This document shows, one piece after another, positions 5,492 to 6,367 of a stretch of DNA of 6,367 nt. Source of the DNA: an uncultured Candidatus Peregrinibacteria bacterium (lineage in GTDB: Bacteria > Patescibacteriota > Gracilibacteria > Peribacterales > Peribacteraceae); assembly GCA_913054215.1 (NCBI GenBank), contig CAJXJE010000044.1, positions 1 to 6,367 on the forward strand, given 5' to 3'. A model generated the notes under the pieces. It was not told the DNA's origin and searched no databases. It worked only from the letters and a program-made list of their open reading frames with translations. A program made the translations under genes and the position numbers. The first letter of the stretch is position 1. Each line of letters starts with the position of its first letter.

Positions 5492-5497
5492 TACACT
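5492..5497 (+). promoter_or_regulatory. -10 box for the RNase H fusion gene
   Basis: TACACT (4 of 6) ends six bases before the ATG at 5504, so the expected first transcribed base is at or beside the A of the start codon. It is identical to the -10 of the M16 gene. A weak TTCTTA lies 17 bases upstream. An AAGG at 5487-5490 is too far from the ATG to be a typical ribosome binding site. Confidence 0.45.
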
Positions 5498-5503
5498 GTG
5501 TCT

Positions 5504-6082
5504 ATGATTCGCCTGCCTGCCTCGCTAGAGCGAAAGTTGAAAGAGCTTTTTTCCCGGGCAGAAGATCGCAATCGATTTGTAGCAGAAGTACTTACCGTCG
5601 CTTTGGAGCAACAAGATTTACAATTTCAACGGGATGAACAACCGAGTGTCGGTGGCACACTACATCTTTTTACTGATGGTGGTTCTCGTGGAAATCCAGG
5701 CCAGTCGGCTATTGGTGTTATTTTAGAAGATCCGGTTCGTGGTGAGGTGATTCGTGAGCACTATGAACGCATTGGCGTAGAGACCAACAATGTTGCTGAG
5801 TACAGAGCTCTAGTAGAGGGCTTAAAGATGGCAAAGCGGTTTCACCCCAATCGTCTTCTGTGTCATTTGGATAGTGAGCTGATAGTGAAGCAGTTAAACG
5901 GTGAGTACAAAGTGAAGATGTCTACGTTAAAACCATTATTCGATGAAATTACTGAGTTGTCACAGCATTTCGACGATATAACGTTCACACACATTCCTCG
6001 TAGTGATAATTACCGTGCAGATGCACTAGTCAACAAAGCTCTCGACGAACATCCAGTACCAAGCTATGAGAAACCCTACTAA
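5504..6082 (+). CDS. rnhA: RNase HI family protein with N-terminal ribbon-helix-helix-like domain
   Basis: The 192-aa product cleaves RNA in RNA:DNA hybrids. The RNase H domain covers about residues 51-182 and keeps the full acidic catalytic set: D58 in F-T-D-G-G-S-R-G-N-P-G, E99 in N-N-V-A-E-Y-R-A-L, D123 in L-D-S-E-L-I-V-K-Q-L-N-G, and D173 in N-Y-R-A-D-A-L-V. The style is that of the short bacterial/archaeal RNase HI branch (RVT_3-like). Residues 2-37 look like a ribbon-helix-helix unit: a strand (I-R-L-P-A-S-L) and two helices (E-R-K-L-K-E-L-F, then R-F-V-A-E-V-L-T-V-A-L-E), which in CopG/Arc proteins dimerise and bind DNA. Residues 38-50 are a linker. The ATG at 5504 is chosen because it begins the strand and has a -10 six bases upstream; the frame is open further 5' without homology. 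The next gene overlaps the end by 17 bases. Confidence 0.9.
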   Translation: MIRLPASLERKLKELFSRAEDRNRFVAEVLTVALEQQDLQFQRDEQPSVGGTLHLFTDGGSRGNPGQSAIGVILEDPVRGEVIREHYERIGVETNNVAEYRALVEGLKMAKRFHPNRLLCHLDSELIVKQLNGEYKVKMSTLKPLFDEITELSQHFDDITFTHIPRSDNYRADALVNKALDEHPVPSYEKPY

Positions 6083-6367
6083 ACAGAACGGCGCTTTATT
6101 GAATGGAAAACGGAAAACGGAAAACGGAAAACGATCTGTTGTAGGAATGTTATGTGTTGTATTGTTTTCCACTTTCTACTTTCCACTTTCCACTTTTGCC
6201 GCTCCGTATTATCCAGAGCTTTTGTATCGCTATGATCATCACCTGTTTGTACTCAATCCCAATGAACATCCTTCCTGGCGCAAGACCGAAGAGGTGTGGG
6301 CTTATAGGGGAAAAGAGATTGCACCCCCACAAGCGCTTCGTATCGATGGAGACCAAGTCCCTGGATT
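6066..6367 (+). CDS. Putative exported protein, N-terminal 100 residues (3' end outside window)
   Basis: The frame is open from an ATG at 6066, inside the end of the RNase H gene, to the end of the window. It begins with a basic region (N-G-K-R-K-T-E-N-G-K-R, residues 13-23), a hydrophobic stretch (V25 to about L41) and a likely signal peptidase I site near A45/A46 (S-T-F-A-A-P). The mature part is rich in Tyr, Trp, His and Pro (Y-Y-P-E-L-L-Y-R-Y-D-H-H; H-P-S-W-R-K-T-E-E-V-W). I do not recognise the family. Other possible starts are TTG 6099 and ATG 6147; the latter would lose the positive n-region. No -10 box is evident, so it may be co-transcribed with the RNase H gene. The n-region is encoded by a 7-base tandem array, and part of the hydrophobic core by its inverted partner. 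Confidence 0.65.
   Translation, partial: MRNPTKQNGALLNGKRKTENGKRSVVGMLCVVLFSTFYFPLSTFAAPYYPELLYRYDHHLFVLNPNEHPSWRKTEEVWAYRGKEIAPPQALRIDGDQVPG
6105..6191. repeat. Period-7 tandem array facing an inverted degenerate array
   Basis: GGAAAAC is repeated four times without change at 6105-6132. After a 31-base gap, 6164-6191 holds four 7-base units (GTTTTCC, ACTTTCT, ACTTTCC, ACTTTCC), whose reverse complements are GGAAAAC, AGAAAGT, GGAAAGT and GGAAAGT. The arms could pair along all 28 bases with 21 Watson-Crick matches, the unit nearest the loop being perfect. The layout is the same as at 1206-1289 but with a different unit and period. It lies inside the signal-peptide region of the last gene. Confidence 0.8.

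Noticed and set aside
484..5572. Ten-base sequence GATCGCAATC at about 484 and again at about 5563
   Set aside because: Both copies encode Asp-Arg-Asn in normal coding context and are not HIP1-like palindromes; a coincidence of codon choice is enough.
6105..6191. CRISPR-like repeats
   Set aside because: Units are 7 bases long, directly abutting with no spacers, and no cas gene is nearby. The same applies to 1206-1289.
6150..6356. Minus-strand 68-aa ORF at the window end
   Set aside because: Its C-terminal part is only the translated 7-base repeat, while the plus strand gives a plausible signal peptide and mature protein.

Overview
The window looks like an ordinary chromosomal segment of an uncultivated bacterium with a compact genome. 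It is somewhat AT-rich by eye, uses the standard stop codons, and has intergenic gaps of 1 to about 110 bases. My best guess is the Candidate Phyla Radiation / Patescibacteria, perhaps near Peregrinibacteria or Peribacteria. This is inference from gene content, compact layout and the lack of Shine-Dalgarno sites; no rRNA or other firm marker is present.

Layout, left to right. The 3' end of pheT (Phe-tRNA synthetase beta chain) is followed at once by an unrecognised 72-aa gene and then a PduO-type cobalamin adenosyltransferase, all on +. On - come a 98-aa three-helix membrane protein and, upstream of it, a 47-aa rpmH (ribosomal protein L34) at 1601-1744. On + follow an M16 zinc peptidase and ndk (nucleoside diphosphate kinase). 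ndk converges, with one base between stops, on a - strand S41 C-terminal processing peptidase. Divergent from S41, on +, is a fusion of a DUF1858 domain to an A-type Fe-S carrier-like domain, then a ribbon-helix-helix/RNase HI fusion. The window ends in the first 100 codons of a signal-peptide-bearing protein that overlaps the RNase H gene by 17 bases.

The genes are mainly housekeeping: translation (pheT, rpmH), nucleotide pools (ndk), protein turnover (M16, S41), cofactor and Fe-S handling (PduO, DUF1858 fusion) and RNA:DNA hybrid removal (RNase H). They do not form one pathway. I see no phage, transposon, CRISPR or defence system.

Two patterns cut across the genes. First, eight of the nine genes whose start and stop both lie in the window have a sigma70-type -10 hexamer ending 6-10 bases before the start codon and no Shine-Dalgarno sequence. 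This predicts leaderless or near-leaderless mRNAs, with most genes carrying their own promoter. Second, two loci (1206-1289 and 6105-6191) hold short-unit tandem arrays, period 8 and period 7, each facing an inverted degenerate array of the same period. One array contains the pduO stop codon; the other encodes part of a signal peptide. They look like two members of a repeat-hairpin family and are the least explained structure here.
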